From NCBI RefSeq assembly GCF_004342115.1, contig NZ_SMAC01000008.1:1-64000 (forward strand): a DNA stretch of 64,000 bases, written 5' to 3'. Under the pieces are notes generated by a model, which saw only the letters and a program-made list of their open reading frames with translations, ran no database searches and was not told where the DNA came from. Each line of letters starts with the position of its first letter. Within the stretch, counting starts at the first letter, position 1. Shown here piece by piece: positions 36,339 through 45,704 of the stretch. This DNA comes from Mannheimia haemolytica. GTDB lineage: Bacteria > Pseudomonadota > Gammaproteobacteria > Enterobacterales > Pasteurellaceae. Position numbers and translations under genes: made by a program.

Positions 36339-36358
36339 ATTGAGAATGAGAATTATCG
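36339..36358 (-). promoter_or_regulatory. Fur box upstream of the metal-binding protein gene
   Basis: TTGAGAATGAGAATTATCG fits the Fur consensus well (GAGAATGAGAATTATC against GATAATGATAATCATTATC) and lies 19-38 bases before the start codon. Confidence 0.75.
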
Positions 36359-36579
36359 AAAGCTATTCTATAGAACATTGGGAATGATGTAAATAGTCTT
36401 GTTTTTATAAGGTTATTCTTGATAAGTTTACTCAGGCAATTCAACTCTTTTGATTAAAAATTACTAGCCTAATCCCTCAAGAGCCAGTAAAATTGCACGC
36501 TTTAAAATCCAATCGCAAAATAAGGGCATTTGCCCTAACCTTTTGCCGTAATCCGTGTAATAACGAGGCTTTCAACTTT

Positions 36580-37740
36580 ATGTCAGAACTGATTACCAAT
36601 GCAGGCTGTGGGTCTGCTGAACAACCAAAAGAAAAAATCAATTTATTAAATCTTAATCGTCAAGAAATGCGAGAACTGTTTGCAGAAATGGGTGAAAAAC
36701 CTTTCCGTGCCGACCAGCTAATGAAATGGATCTACCATTTTGGCGAAGAAAATTTCGATAATATGAGCAATATCAATAAAGTATTGCGTGAAAAATTAAA
36801 GCGTATTGCCGAAATTAAAGCCCCTGAAGTGGCGGTAGAACAACGTTCTGCAGACGGTACGATTAAATGGGCAATGCAAGTGGGCGATCAGCAAATCGAG
36901 ACGGTATATATTCCTGAAGATGACCGTGCAACCCTGTGTGTTTCTTCACAAGTAGGCTGTGCCTTGGCTTGTACCTTCTGCTCAACCGCTCAACAAGGCT
37001 TTAACCGTAACTTAAGCGTGGCGGAAATTATCGGGCAAGTGTGGCGTGCTTCTAAAATTATCGGCAATTTTGGCGTGACCGGTGTTCGCCCGATTACCAA
37101 TGTGGTCATGATGGGAATGGGTGAACCATTGCTGAATATGAATAACGTGATTCCGGCAATGGAAATCATGTTAGATGATTTTGCTTACGGCTTATCTAAA
37201 CGTCGTGTCACGCTTTCCACTTCAGGTGTGGTGCCGGCATTAGACAAAATGCGTGAGCAAATTGATGTGGCGTTGGCAATTTCACTTCACGCTCCGAACG
37301 ATGAACTGCGTGATGAATTAGTGCCGATTAATAAAAAGTACAACATCAAAATGTTGATGGATTCGGTGAATAAATACCTTGAAGTTTCTAACGCCAACCA
37401 CGGCAAGGTCACGATTGAATATGTGATGTTAGATCACGTTAATGACAGCACCGACCACGCCCACCAACTTGCTGAAGTATTGAAAAACACGCCGTGTAAA
37501 ATTAACTTGATTCCGTGGAACCCGTTCCCGGAAGCACCTTATGGAAAAAGCTCCAACTCTCGGGTGGATCGTTTCCAAAAAACCTTGATGGAGTACGGTT
37601 TTACTGTAACAGTGCGTAAAACACGAGGCGATGATATTGATGCCGCTTGCGGACAGCTTGCCGGCGATGTGATTGACCGCACTAAACGTACCCTTGAAAA
37701 ACGTAAATTTGGGCAGGGTATTGCGGTTAAAACCCATTAA
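36580..37740 (+). CDS. rlmN: 23S rRNA m2A2503 / tRNA m2A37 methyltransferase RlmN
   Basis: A 386-residue radical SAM methyltransferase. The cluster-binding CxxxCxxC is [23 protein letters not shown] and the second catalytic Cys in DAACGQL near the end are present. ATG 36580 gives the family N-terminus; the open frame extends 29 codons upstream without resemblance. The intergenic part 36360-36579 shows no other feature. Confidence 0.95.
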   Translation: MSELITNAGCGSAEQPKEKINLLNLNRQEMRELFAEMGEKPFRADQLMKWIYHFGEENFDNMSNINKVLREKLKRIAEIKAPEVAVEQRSADGTIKWAMQVGDQQIETVYIPEDDRATLCVSSQVGCALACTFCSTAQQGFNRNLSVAEIIGQVWRASKIIGNFGVTGVRPITNVVMMGMGEPLLNMNNVIPAMEIMLDDFAYGLSKRRVTLSTSGVVPALDKMREQIDVALAISLHAPNDELRDELVPINKKYNIKMLMDSVNKYLEVSNANHGKVTIEYVMLDHVNDSTDHAHQLAEVLKNTPCKINLIPWNPFPEAPYGKSSNSRVDRFQKTLMEYGFTVTVRKTRGDDIDAACGQLAGDVIDRTKRTLEKRKFGQGIAVKTH

Positions 37741-37751
37741 TCTGAATAGTG

Positions 37752-37776
37752 AAAAGGCAGAGGTTCCTGCCTTTTT
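37752..37776. terminator. Terminator between rlmN and the antitoxin gene
   Basis: AAAAGGCA and TGCCTTTTT pair across a 9-base loop with a T run on the rlmN side; convergent genes share it. Confidence 0.8.
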
Positions 37777-37780
37777 GTTA

Positions 37781-38128
37781 TTAGAAATCTAATTGCTCTT
37801 CATTTAAACCCAACGCATAGGCAATTTTTATGCGGGTCGTTTTTCGTAGATTTTTTGCATTTTCGTGTTGGCTATAAGCTGATTGCGAAATCCCCAAGCG
37901 TTGTGCCACCTCTTCTTGAGTTAAACCTAAATATTCCCGCCAAGCACGCAGAGCTGAGTAGTTATTATCTAATGCAATTCCAGCAACAGCAGATGGAATA
38001 CCGGTCTCTATTGCGGTTTTAATATTTGCTTTCTGCTTAAGCCATTCAAGTGTTGCTATCGGAAGTACGGCAAAGGCAGGTTTTCCTTCTTCATTATTTA
38101 AATATTGAATATTAGTAAGTTCTTTCAT
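37781..38128 (-). CDS. XRE-type HTH antitoxin of a RelE-family module
   Basis: A 115-residue protein with an N-terminal toxin-binding part (VLPIATLEWLKQ) and a C-terminal Cro/CI helix-turn-helix (WREYLGLTQEEVAQRLGISQSAYSQHENAKN). ATG 38128 is preferred; it lies inside the end of the toxin gene (17-base overlap), so translation is coupled. Toxin-first order with an XRE antitoxin is that of HigBA-like systems. Confidence 0.88.
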   Translation of the reverse strand: MKELTNIQYLNNEEGKPAFAVLPIATLEWLKQKANIKTAIETGIPSAVAGIALDNNYSALRAWREYLGLTQEEVAQRLGISQSAYSQHENAKNLRKTTRIKIAYALGLNEEQLDF

Positions 38129-38363
38129 CTCGTTTTTTAACCTCTTCGATAGACACAATATTCATCGTTTCGCCTTCAATATTGAAAAAAATACGGTAAT
38201 TTCCGACCCGAAAGCGATAATCATATTGATGATTTGTTAATGCCTTAATATTGGCACAGTAGGGAAAGTAAGCTAAATCATCACATTTTCGGCGAATTTC
38301 TGCACCAGTTGGGATTTTTCGTAATTGCTTTAAGGCTTTACGCTGGAATACCACTATTTTCAT
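38112..38363 (-). CDS. RelE/ParE-family toxin
   Basis: An 83-residue RelE-fold mRNA interferase: KALKQLRKIPTGAEIRRKC, then the core YDYRFRVGNYRIFFNIEGETMNIVSIEEVKKRDERTY with the conserved Arg-rich strand pair and C-terminal R-x-x-x-Y. It precedes its antitoxin on the reverse strand. All expected catalytic basic residues are present, so it appears intact. Confidence 0.9.
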   Translation of the reverse strand: MKIVVFQRKALKQLRKIPTGAEIRRKCDDLAYFPYCANIKALTNHQYDYRFRVGNYRIFFNIEGETMNIVSIEEVKKRDERTY

Positions 38364-38375
38364 TTTTGCCTCTAT

Positions 38376-38397
38376 TTTATAAGTTTTATAAGTTTTT
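38376..38397 (-). promoter_or_regulatory. Repeat upstream of the RelE-family module
   Basis: TTTATAAGT occurs twice in tandem (TTTATAAGTTTTATAAGT) just before the toxin start; likely promoter/operator where the antitoxin binds. Confidence 0.4.
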
Positions 38398-38582
38398 TCA
38401 ATGAAATTCTTATATTAAATAGAGAGTGTATTCCTACCATTTACCCTAGCACAACACCCCATTATTATTTTTGCGATCTGCGTCGAAAAATGAAAACGAA
38501 AAATTTTTCTTCTTCGCAAAAAATCGCTAGTCTTAGCGAGGATGGAACAGTAAAATTAAGCCCTTTGTTGTAGGAGAACGTT

Positions 38583-39137
38583 ATGTTTGCAAAATTTTTT
38601 CCAAAAATGACCGCTTGTATTCTGATTTTTTTATTAGCGGCTTGTTCTTCTCTTCCCCCTTCTTCCTCTGAAGTCGAATTTAACCGCTCGGAAGCGGTAA
38701 AAGCCCGTATTAATTTGGCTTTAGCTTATCTGGAGCAAAATGATTTCCCAAAAGCTAAGCAGAATATTGATAAAGCCTTGGCTCACGATGAAAAAGATTA
38801 CCTCCCTTATTCGGTGCTTGCCTATTATTACCAACAAACAGGTGATGCTGAAAATGCCGAAAAAGCTTACCAAACGGCACTGAAATTGAGTCAAAACCGC
38901 CCTGATGTGCTGAATAATTACGGCACTTTTTTATGTAAACAGGGTCAATTTCAACAGGCTTATCAGCAATTTGAGCAGGCTGTCAAAAGCAAAGCACCCT
39001 ACTATCACCAAGCGGATAGCTTAGAAAATATGGTGTTATGTGCGAAAAAAGAGCCGAATCTGCAAAAAATTGCCGAAACATTGACCGAGCTTGAGAAATT
39101 GGATAAACCTCGAGCAAATTTATTGAAGGAAAACTAA
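38583..39137 (+). CDS. TPR lipoprotein, PilF/PilW-like type IV pilus biogenesis
   Basis: A 184-residue outer-membrane lipoprotein precursor with lipobox LLAAC (acylated Cys near residue 21) and three to four tetratricopeptide repeats ([80 protein letters not shown]). This is the PilF/PilW architecture that helps assemble the pilus secretin. An uptake signal lies in the signal-peptide codons (KMTACI). The stop overlaps the tex start by one base. Confidence 0.82.
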   Translation: MFAKFFPKMTACILIFLLAACSSLPPSSSEVEFNRSEAVKARINLALAYLEQNDFPKAKQNIDKALAHDEKDYLPYSVLAYYYQQTGDAENAEKAYQTALKLSQNRPDVLNNYGTFLCKQGQFQQAYQQFEQAVKSKAPYYHQADSLENMVLCAKKEPNLQKIAETLTELEKLDKPRANLLKEN

Positions 39138-41461
39138 TGACTGACTTAAATCTAAAAATCAGCCAAATTATTGCCGGCGAACTCAACGTTGGCTCACACC
39201 AAATTCTTGCAGCCATCACGCTATTAGGTGAGGGCAATACCATTCCATTTATTGCTCGTTACCGTAAAGAAGTGACCGGCGGGCTAGACGACACCCAACT
39301 TCGCCATTTTGAAACCCGCTTAATTTATTTGCGTGAAATGGACGAACGTCGCCAAACCATTTTGAAGTCGATTGAAGAACAAGGCAAATTAACCGATGAA
39401 TTAAAAGCCAAAATTCTAAGCAGTGAAAGCAAGACCGAGCTGGAAGATCTCTATTTGCCGTATAAACCAAAACGTCGCACCAGAGGGCAAATTGCGATTG
39501 AAGCAGGGTTAGAGCCATTGGCGGACAGTTTATGGAATGATCCGAAACAAGATCCTGAAACCTTAGCGGCAAACTTTGTTGATGCGGAAAAAGGCGTTGC
39601 GGATACCAAGGCCGCATTAGACGGGGCAAGATATATTTTAATGGAGCGTTTTAGCGAAGATGCTGAGCTACTTGCAAAACTTCGCCAATATTTGACCGCT
39701 TACGCCACGTTGGAATCGAAAGTGATTGACGGCAAAGAGGAAGAGGGCGAGAAATTCCGTGATTATTTTGCTCATAGCGAGCCGTTTAACAGCGTGCCTT
39801 CCCACCGTGCTTTGGCGATGTTCCGTGGGCGAAATGAAGGGGTGTTATCACTTTCATTAAATGCCGATCCGACTGCAGAAGAAGGCACAAAATCCAGCCA
39901 TTGTGAAGAAATTATTCGTGAGCATTTGGGCGTGATTTTTAATAATCAACCAGCAGATAAATGGCGTGAGCAAGTGATTGCTTGGACGTGGAAAATCAAA
40001 GCAGCTCTGCATTTAGAAACCGAATTAATGGCAACCCTGCGTGAAAAAGCTGAAGAAGAGGCGATTGATGTGTTTGCCCGCAATCTCTCGGCATTATTAA
40101 TGGCAGCCCCTGCCGGTGCGAGAAATACAATGGGGCTAGACCCGGGCTTGCGTACCGGCGTGAAAGTGGCGGTGGTGGATAACACCGGTAAATTGCTGGA
40201 TACCGCCACAATTTACCCTCACACTGGGCGAGAGGCGGAGGCACAGCTTGCGATTTTCAGCTTAATCAAACAACACAATGTGGAACTGATTGCGATTGGT
40301 AACGGTACGGCCTCTCGTGAAACCGAACGTTTTGCCAAAGCGGTGATTAAAGAAATCAAAGAGAATAAACCGCAAACGGTGGTGGTGAGTGAGGCTGGGG
40401 CATCGGTCTATTCTGCCTCTGAATTTGCGGCTAACGAGTTTCCAAATTTAGACGTTTCATTACGGGGAGCGGTTTCGATTGCCCGCCGTTTGCAAGATCC
40501 ACTTGCCGAGTTGGTGAAAATCGAACCAAAAGCGATTGGTGTTGGGCAGTATCAACACGATATAAACCAATCCCAACTTGCCCGTAAACTCGATGCGGTA
40601 GTAGAAGATTGTGTAAACGCAGTGGGCGTGGATCTGAATACAGCCTCCGCTCCGTTGCTGGCTCGGGTGGCGGGAATGACCAAAACATTGGCACAAAATA
40701 TCGTGGCATTCCGTGACGAAAACGGCCGTTTTACCAGCCGCTCAGAGCTGAAAAAAGTGCCTCGTTTAGGGCCGAAAGCCTTTGAACAGTGTGCCGGTTT
40801 TATGCGAATTATCGGCGGGAAAAATGCCCTTGATGCCTCAAGCGTTCACCCGGAAGCTTACCCGGTGGTAGAAAAAATCTTACAGGCAACTACCTCAACA
40901 CTTGCAGAATTAATGGGTAACAACAGCAAAATTCACTCGCTCAACGCCAAAGATTTTGTGGATGAGCAGTTTGGTTTACCAACGGTGAACGATATTTTCA
41001 AAGAGTTAGAAAAACCGGGGCGTGACCCTCGTGGAGAGTTTAAAACCGCCGTGTTTATGGACGGCGTGGAAGAAATTACCGACCTCAAAGCCGGTATGAT
41101 TTTGGAGGGCACAGTGACCAATGTGGCAAACTTTGGGGCTTTTGTCGATATTGGCGTACACCAAGATGGCTTGGTGCATATTTCAATGCTCTCAAACTCT
41201 TTTGTTGAAGATCCGCACACGGTAGTGAAAGCCGGTGATGTGGTGAAAGTCAAAGTGCTTGAGGTGGACGCTGCCCGCAAACGTATTGCCCTTACGATGC
41301 GTTTAGACGACAAACCAACCGATAAAAAAGAGCCAACAAGCGGTCGAAATTCAGCAGAAATTCGCAAAAATACGCAGAAAAATGACCGCTTGCAAAGCAA
41401 CAATCGCAACGCTTTTGGTAACAATGCCTTTGCCGATGCGTTAAAAGGCTGGAAGAAGTAA
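39137..41461 (+). CDS. tex: Tex-family transcription accessory protein
   Basis: A 774-residue nucleic-acid-binding protein with the Tex order: N-terminal helical region, YqgF-like domain ([15 protein letters not shown] near 330), helix-hairpin-helix ([12 protein letters not shown]...[31 protein letters not shown]) and S1 domain ([20 protein letters not shown] near 655-720). The last 45 residues are a polar tail partly encoded by an inverted uptake-signal pair at 41336-41393. Role in transcription or RNA turnover is incompletely known. Confidence 0.95.
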   Translation: MTDLNLKISQIIAGELNVGSHQILAAITLLGEGNTIPFIARYRKEVTGGLDDTQLRHFETRLIYLREMDERRQTILKSIEEQGKLTDELKAKILSSESKTELEDLYLPYKPKRRTRGQIAIEAGLEPLADSLWNDPKQDPETLAANFVDAEKGVADTKAALDGARYILMERFSEDAELLAKLRQYLTAYATLESKVIDGKEEEGEKFRDYFAHSEPFNSVPSHRALAMFRGRNEGVLSLSLNADPTAEEGTKSSHCEEIIREHLGVIFNNQPADKWREQVIAWTWKIKAALHLETELMATLREKAEEEAIDVFARNLSALLMAAPAGARNTMGLDPGLRTGVKVAVVDNTGKLLDTATIYPHTGREAEAQLAIFSLIKQHNVELIAIGNGTASRETERFAKAVIKEIKENKPQTVVVSEAGASVYSASEFAANEFPNLDVSLRGAVSIARRLQDPLAELVKIEPKAIGVGQYQHDINQSQLARKLDAVVEDCVNAVGVDLNTASAPLLARVAGMTKTLAQNIVAFRDENGRFTSRSELKKVPRLGPKAFEQCAGFMRIIGGKNALDASSVHPEAYPVVEKILQATTSTLAELMGNNSKIHSLNAKDFVDEQFGLPTVNDIFKELEKPGRDPRGEFKTAVFMDGVEEITDLKAGMILEGTVTNVANFGAFVDIGVHQDGLVHISMLSNSFVEDPHTVVKAGDVVKVKVLEVDAARKRIALTMRLDDKPTDKKEPTSGRNSAEIRKNTQKNDRLQSNNRNAFGNNAFADALKGWKK
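41336..41393. repeat. Inverted uptake-signal pair inside tex coding sequence
   Basis: ACAAGCGGTCGAAATT at 41336 faces AATGACCGCTTGC ending at 41393; both are inside the tex 3' coding region and give the peptide [20 protein letters not shown]. Confidence 0.8.
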
Positions 41462-41467
41462 GGCGAA

Positions 41468-41524
41468 AACAGATAAAAGCAAGGGCGAAATGTTTTTCGC
41501 CCTTATTACTAACTTTTATCTGTT
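41468..41524. terminator. Nested bidirectional terminator between tex and nitroreductase
   Basis: An inner hairpin AAGGGCGAAA/TTTCGCCCTT (41481-41504) lies inside an outer 12-bp inverted repeat AACAGATAAAAG / CTTTTATCTGTT (41468-41479, 41513-41524). Confidence 0.85.
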
Positions 41525-41531
41525 AACCTGC

Positions 41532-42095
41532 TTACTTAAGATAACGTACAAACCCCTCTAAACTTTCACTTTCAGGGGCTAATGCAATTTGCTCGCCCTC
41601 TGCCGGTGAGCCAAGCATAATTAAGGCAATGATTTTATCAGATTCTTGGCAACCAAAAGCGGAGCGAAGAGCAGAGCCGTTAATCCATTTATTGGTGATC
41701 CAAACCGTATCAAAGCCCTGTGCATTTGCCGCTAACTGAATCGCATAAGTTGCACAGCCTGCGGTAATCATTTGTTCCCAACTTGGCACTTTGGCGATGC
41801 TGTCGTCTAATGTTGCTACCACGCCGATAATCATTGGAGCTTGATTAGCTAATTTTTCCGCTTTTTTTAAGCGTTCCTCGCCCATATCAAATTCTGCTAC
41901 CGCAGACTTTAAGCATTCACCAAACTGTGGCATACCGCTTTTTTCAATCACCACAAAGCGATAAGGCTTTAACCGCCCGTGATCCGGCACTCGCAAGCCG
42001 GCTTTTAGAATTTGTTCCAGTTGTTCTGCATTCGGGGCTTTATCGCCAAATTTTTTATTTGAACGGCGATGGTGTAATAAATCCAAGATTTGCAT
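41532..42095 (-). CDS. Nitroreductase family protein (YdjA-like)
   Basis: A 187-residue FMN-dependent nitroreductase-fold protein. The flavin phosphate site HHRRSNKKFGDKAPN at the N-terminus, KAGLRVPDHGRLKPYRFVVI, and WEQMITAGCATYAIQLAANAQGFDTVWITN fit the small YdjA subgroup (E. coli YdjA has 183 residues). The physiological substrate is unknown. Confidence 0.88.
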   Translation of the reverse strand: MQILDLLHHRRSNKKFGDKAPNAEQLEQILKAGLRVPDHGRLKPYRFVVIEKSGMPQFGECLKSAVAEFDMGEERLKKAEKLANQAPMIIGVVATLDDSIAKVPSWEQMITAGCATYAIQLAANAQGFDTVWITNKWINGSALRSAFGCQESDKIIALIMLGSPAEGEQIALAPESESLEGFVRYLK

Positions 42096-42202
42096 AAGCG
42101 TTCCTTTGTTAATTTTTTGCGTTCAAGTCAAGAATAGCATATTTTCTTCATTTAGCGATTGCTTTATACTGTGCCGACTGAGTTTATTTTTAGGAATTTC
42201 CG

Positions 42203-44059
42203 ATGTTAACGATTTTAAAAGCATTTTACCGAATCTTCCGTTGTATTAGAGAGTGTGTCATTAATCTCTTTTTTATTCTGTTTATTTTGCTATTAGTGCC
42301 GGTGGTCGCATTTATCAGCTCTTCTGGCAGCACGCAAAAGCCGGTGTTCAATCAAGGGGCGTTACGTTTAAATTTAGATGGTTATTTAGCAGATAATCGG
42401 GAAGAATTCACTGATTTCTACCGCTTGGTGCAATCGGAATTAGGTAGTTCCGAGCCGTTTAAAATCTCGACTTTTGATGTGGTGCAAGCGATTAGCCACG
42501 CTAAAAATGACCCGAAAATTACCGGCTTGGTGTTAGATCTGCAAAAGCTACAAAGTGCTGATTTCAGCTCATTGGATTTTATCGGCAATGAAATCAACAA
42601 CTTCAAACAATCGGGCAAGCCGGTGATTGCAGTAGGCGAAGACTACTCGCAAAAACAATATTATCTTGCTTCCTTTGCTGATGAAATTTATCTCAATAAA
42701 GTCGGTGCGGTGGATTTAAAAGGCTTAAATTATTCCAACACTTATTTCAAAACCTTGCTCGATAAAATTGAGGCTGAACCGCATATTTTCCGTGTCGGTA
42801 CTTATAAATCGGCGGTTGAGCCGTTTATGCGTGATGATATGTCTGAGGAGGCGAAACAAAATGCCCGAGGCTGGTTAAACGGCACTTGGCAACAAACTGT
42901 GGCAACACTAGCTCAAAACCGCAACATTGAACCGCAAGCACTGGATTTATCGCCTGCCAATTACATTGAAAAATATAAACAAGCTAAAGGAGATGATGCT
43001 CAACTGGCATTAAATCAAAAATGGGTTAGTCAGTTAGTGTCCAGCCAAGAAAGTCGGGATAAACTGATTGCACAGTTTGGCAAAAACAGCGAAGGCAGTT
43101 ATAACCAGATTGAGTTTTTAGATTATATGACTGAACTAAACGACCGCTTTGCAGAAGTGAATGCTCCGAAAATTGCGGTAGTGAATGTGGAAGGGGCGAT
43201 TGCTGGCGGTGAAAGTGACGAAATGAATGTGGGCAGCGAGACGCTGGTAAAATTACTGCAACAAGCTCGAGATGACAAAAATGTGGAAGGCTTAATTCTA
43301 CGCATTAACAGCCCCGGCGGCAGTGCTGTGGCGTCTGAACTGATTCGCCAAGAAGTGGAAGCCTTTCAACAAGCCGGCAAACCGGTGGTTGCTTCAATGG
43401 GCGGAATGGCAGCATCGGGCGGTTATTGGATTGCGGCTACCAGCGATAAAATTATTGCTAGCCCGAATACGCTTACCGGCTCTATCGGTATTTTCGGTTT
43501 AGCAGTAACTTTTGAAAAAACCGCTAAAAATCTCGGTGTGAGCGAAGACGGCATAGCGACTTCTGCCCTAGCACAACAAGCCGGTTTAAAAAGCCTACCG
43601 CAAGAGCAGGCAGAAGTGCTGCAAATTGGGATTGAAAACGGCTACGACCGTTTTTTAGAGCTGGTTTCTCGTGGCAGGAAAATGCCAAAAGAGGTGGTAG
43701 ATAAAGTGGCTCAAGGGCAAGTGTGGCTGGGAACTGATGCGTTAAAACACGGATTGGTTGATGAGTTGGGCAATTTTAATGTGGCATATAATGCGTTATC
43801 TGAATTGATCAACCAAAAACGTGAAGCGGAAAACCAACCTAAAGTCGAACAGTTCGGCTTACAATGGTTTGCGGAGCAAGATGACAGCTTATTTGGCACG
43901 CTTGCCCGTGATTTCAAAGCTCAATTACAATTTAGCGTGGCAAATTGGCTTGATTTACCGCTGTTGAAGCAACCGCAACAACAGCTAGAGACTCTTTCAC
44001 GTTTTAACGATCCGAAACAGATGTATCTTTACTGTTTAAATTGTGGGAAGATAGATTAA
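42203..44059 (+). CDS. sppA: Signal peptide peptidase SppA (protease IV)
   Basis: A 618-residue inner-membrane protease with one N-terminal membrane segment (about residues 20-40) that degrades cleaved signal peptides. The Lys of the dyad is in FRVGTYKSAVEPFMRDDMS and the nucleophile Ser in ASMGGMAASGGYWIA. Two tandem domains, as in E. coli SppA (618). It ends at a terminator (44071-44094). Confidence 0.94.
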   Translation: MLTILKAFYRIFRCIRECVINLFFILFILLLVPVVAFISSSGSTQKPVFNQGALRLNLDGYLADNREEFTDFYRLVQSELGSSEPFKISTFDVVQAISHAKNDPKITGLVLDLQKLQSADFSSLDFIGNEINNFKQSGKPVIAVGEDYSQKQYYLASFADEIYLNKVGAVDLKGLNYSNTYFKTLLDKIEAEPHIFRVGTYKSAVEPFMRDDMSEEAKQNARGWLNGTWQQTVATLAQNRNIEPQALDLSPANYIEKYKQAKGDDAQLALNQKWVSQLVSSQESRDKLIAQFGKNSEGSYNQIEFLDYMTELNDRFAEVNAPKIAVVNVEGAIAGGESDEMNVGSETLVKLLQQARDDKNVEGLILRINSPGGSAVASELIRQEVEAFQQAGKPVVASMGGMAASGGYWIAATSDKIIASPNTLTGSIGIFGLAVTFEKTAKNLGVSEDGIATSALAQQAGLKSLPQEQAEVLQIGIENGYDRFLELVSRGRKMPKEVVDKVAQGQVWLGTDALKHGLVDELGNFNVAYNALSELINQKREAENQPKVEQFGLQWFAEQDDSLFGTLARDFKAQLQFSVANWLDLPLLKQPQQQLETLSRFNDPKQMYLYCLNCGKID

Positions 44060-44070
44060 TTATTGAATTT

Positions 44071-44094
44071 AAGGGCAGGTTTTCACCTGCCCTC
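44071..44094. terminator. Terminator after sppA
   Basis: AAGGGCAGGT-TTTC-ACCTGCCCT stem-loop; a T-rich tract is limited, so it may work in both directions for the convergent relic. Confidence 0.75.
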
Positions 44095-44100
44095 TTAAAT

Positions 44101-44490
44101 TACCATTGATAACGATAATTTACTAATACATTAAATGGTTGTTTCAGTTTCTTACCTGAAGCAACTGATGCCTCTAAACCTAAACGGTGATTACCGTTTC
44201 CTGCACTCAAGCCAAGTGAACCTTGCACTCTGCCCTTGTTTTCGGCAACTCCAAACTGATATTGGTTTACTTGCACTTTCGTACTATTGGCCTTTTTCAG
44301 CAATGCCGTTTACTTCCGCATAAGGTTGCAGATTCCAACCATTATTCAAGGCAAAGCCTTTTGCTACTCTTACGCCGGCACGGGCAACTAAAAGATTTAA
44401 CCGTTCCTCATCGGCTTTACCGTTAATGGTGTGGTAGGCAAGTTGAGCTTGTGGTGTTACTACCCAGTCATTGTTTAAAACAAGCGACTC
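44101..44490 (-). pseudogene. Relic of an autotransporter beta-barrel domain
   Basis: Reverse-strand fragment of about 130 residues that ends like an autotransporter barrel (LVNYRYQW, terminal aromatic). The upper part in one frame reads NNDWVVTPQAQLAYHTING...LLVARAGVRVAKGF...NLQPYAEVNGIAEK, then an extra A in AAAAA near 44298 shifts it to a second frame (NSTKVQVNQYQFGVAENKGRVQGSLGLSAGNG...). No passenger or signal peptide remains; the 5' end meets an uptake-signal-like sequence near 44485. It is the truncated, frameshifted remains of an adhesin-type gene. Confidence 0.8.
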
Positions 44491-44531
44491 AATTTTAGCA
44501 AATTTTCACTCCAATTGAACCGCTTATCTTT

Positions 44532-45704
44532 CTATTTTGTGAACCTCCTCACAAAAATGGTGCTGAGAAAAATCACTAACATCACTGGAATGGTTAAGCC
44601 GAGTAGTAAATGCACTTGGTGGTAAGAGAGAAGGTGGTATAGCACGAAGCCGACAAGCCATAATCCGGCAGCAACCCAATCAACATTAGGCTGTGCTTGG
44701 TGGCGTTTTAACACAAAGAAATCCGCAATTTGCACGGCAATCATCGGGGCGAATACCGAGCCTATCAGCAGCAGGAAATTTTCATATTGGGTAACCGGTA
44801 AACTGATTGCCAGTAGCGTGCCGATGATTGTGACTAGAATGGCGGTTGGGGTTTCTTTGAATTTTGCCGTGATATTGCCGGCACTGACACCGGCGGAATA
44901 GGCATCAAGAAACGTGGTAGTCACAGTCGAAAGAATCATCACCATAATGCCGATAAGGCTCATTCCTGTCATTAGTAACATAGGGGCAATTTCGGTTTGC
45001 CCGGTAAATAGCACCATACCCAGACCTAACGCATACATCCACGCACTGGTGATCAAATAGCCTATGGTCGCCGAAAGGGTCGCGGCAAAAGGCTTTTTCG
45101 CTTTAGCGGTATAGTCTGATACCAAAGGTAGCCACGAAAGAGGCATAATAGTTGCTAATTCCACTGCGGTGCTAAACGGCATTTCACCCGAAACAGGAAA
45201 ATTTTCCTGCCCATTCAATACCTTAATGCTTAGCCATAAGGTGAGCAAAAACATCGCTATCAATGTCACTAACTTGAATTTTCCGACCTGATTAGAGCCG
45301 GTAAATAACCATAGCACAATCAGCAACCCAAGCACGATTGCCCAAAGCGAGAAAGCCGAATATTCCCATAAGGCAAGGCTAAGGGCATTACTGATCTCTG
45401 CCCCTGTATAGATCATAATGGCTGTCCAACCAACAAGCTGTAGCACATTGGCAAGGGAGAAAAACACCGAGCCTCTGCCAAAGGAAATTTGCACCGTTTG
45501 CATCGCATTTTTGCCGGTTTTCGCCCCAATTAAGCCGGCAGCAAAAAACAAAATGCCGCCTAATAAATGCCCTAGCACTATCGCCAGCAAGCCTTGTTGC
45601 CAGCCAAGTGGGGCAATCCAAGTGCCAACCACGATTGCACTGGCACTAATGCCCGCTCCCGCCCAAATCAAACCACTGTTTAGCGTACTAAGAGTTCTAT
45701 TCAT
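44532..45704 (-). CDS. cytX: CytX, probable hydroxymethylpyrimidine permease
   Basis: A 390-residue NCS1-family permease with about twelve helices; [29 protein letters not shown] is the typical substrate-path start and [14 protein letters not shown] a conserved helix. CytX proteins are linked to thiamine salvage and thought to import HMP. Here it overlaps the thiDE stop by a few bases and so lies under the same TPP riboswitch, which supports this role. ATG 45704 is preferred over an upstream TTG. Confidence 0.88.
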   Translation of the reverse strand: MNRTLSTLNSGLIWAGAGISASAIVVGTWIAPLGWQQGLLAIVLGHLLGGILFFAAGLIGAKTGKNAMQTVQISFGRGSVFFSLANVLQLVGWTAIMIYTGAEISNALSLALWEYSAFSLWAIVLGLLIVLWLFTGSNQVGKFKLVTLIAMFLLTLWLSIKVLNGQENFPVSGEMPFSTAVELATIMPLSWLPLVSDYTAKAKKPFAATLSATIGYLITSAWMYALGLGMVLFTGQTEIAPMLLMTGMSLIGIMVMILSTVTTTFLDAYSAGVSAGNITAKFKETPTAILVTIIGTLLAISLPVTQYENFLLLIGSVFAPMIAVQIADFFVLKRHQAQPNVDWVAAGLWLVGFVLYHLLSYHQVHLLLGLTIPVMLVIFLSTIFVRRFTK

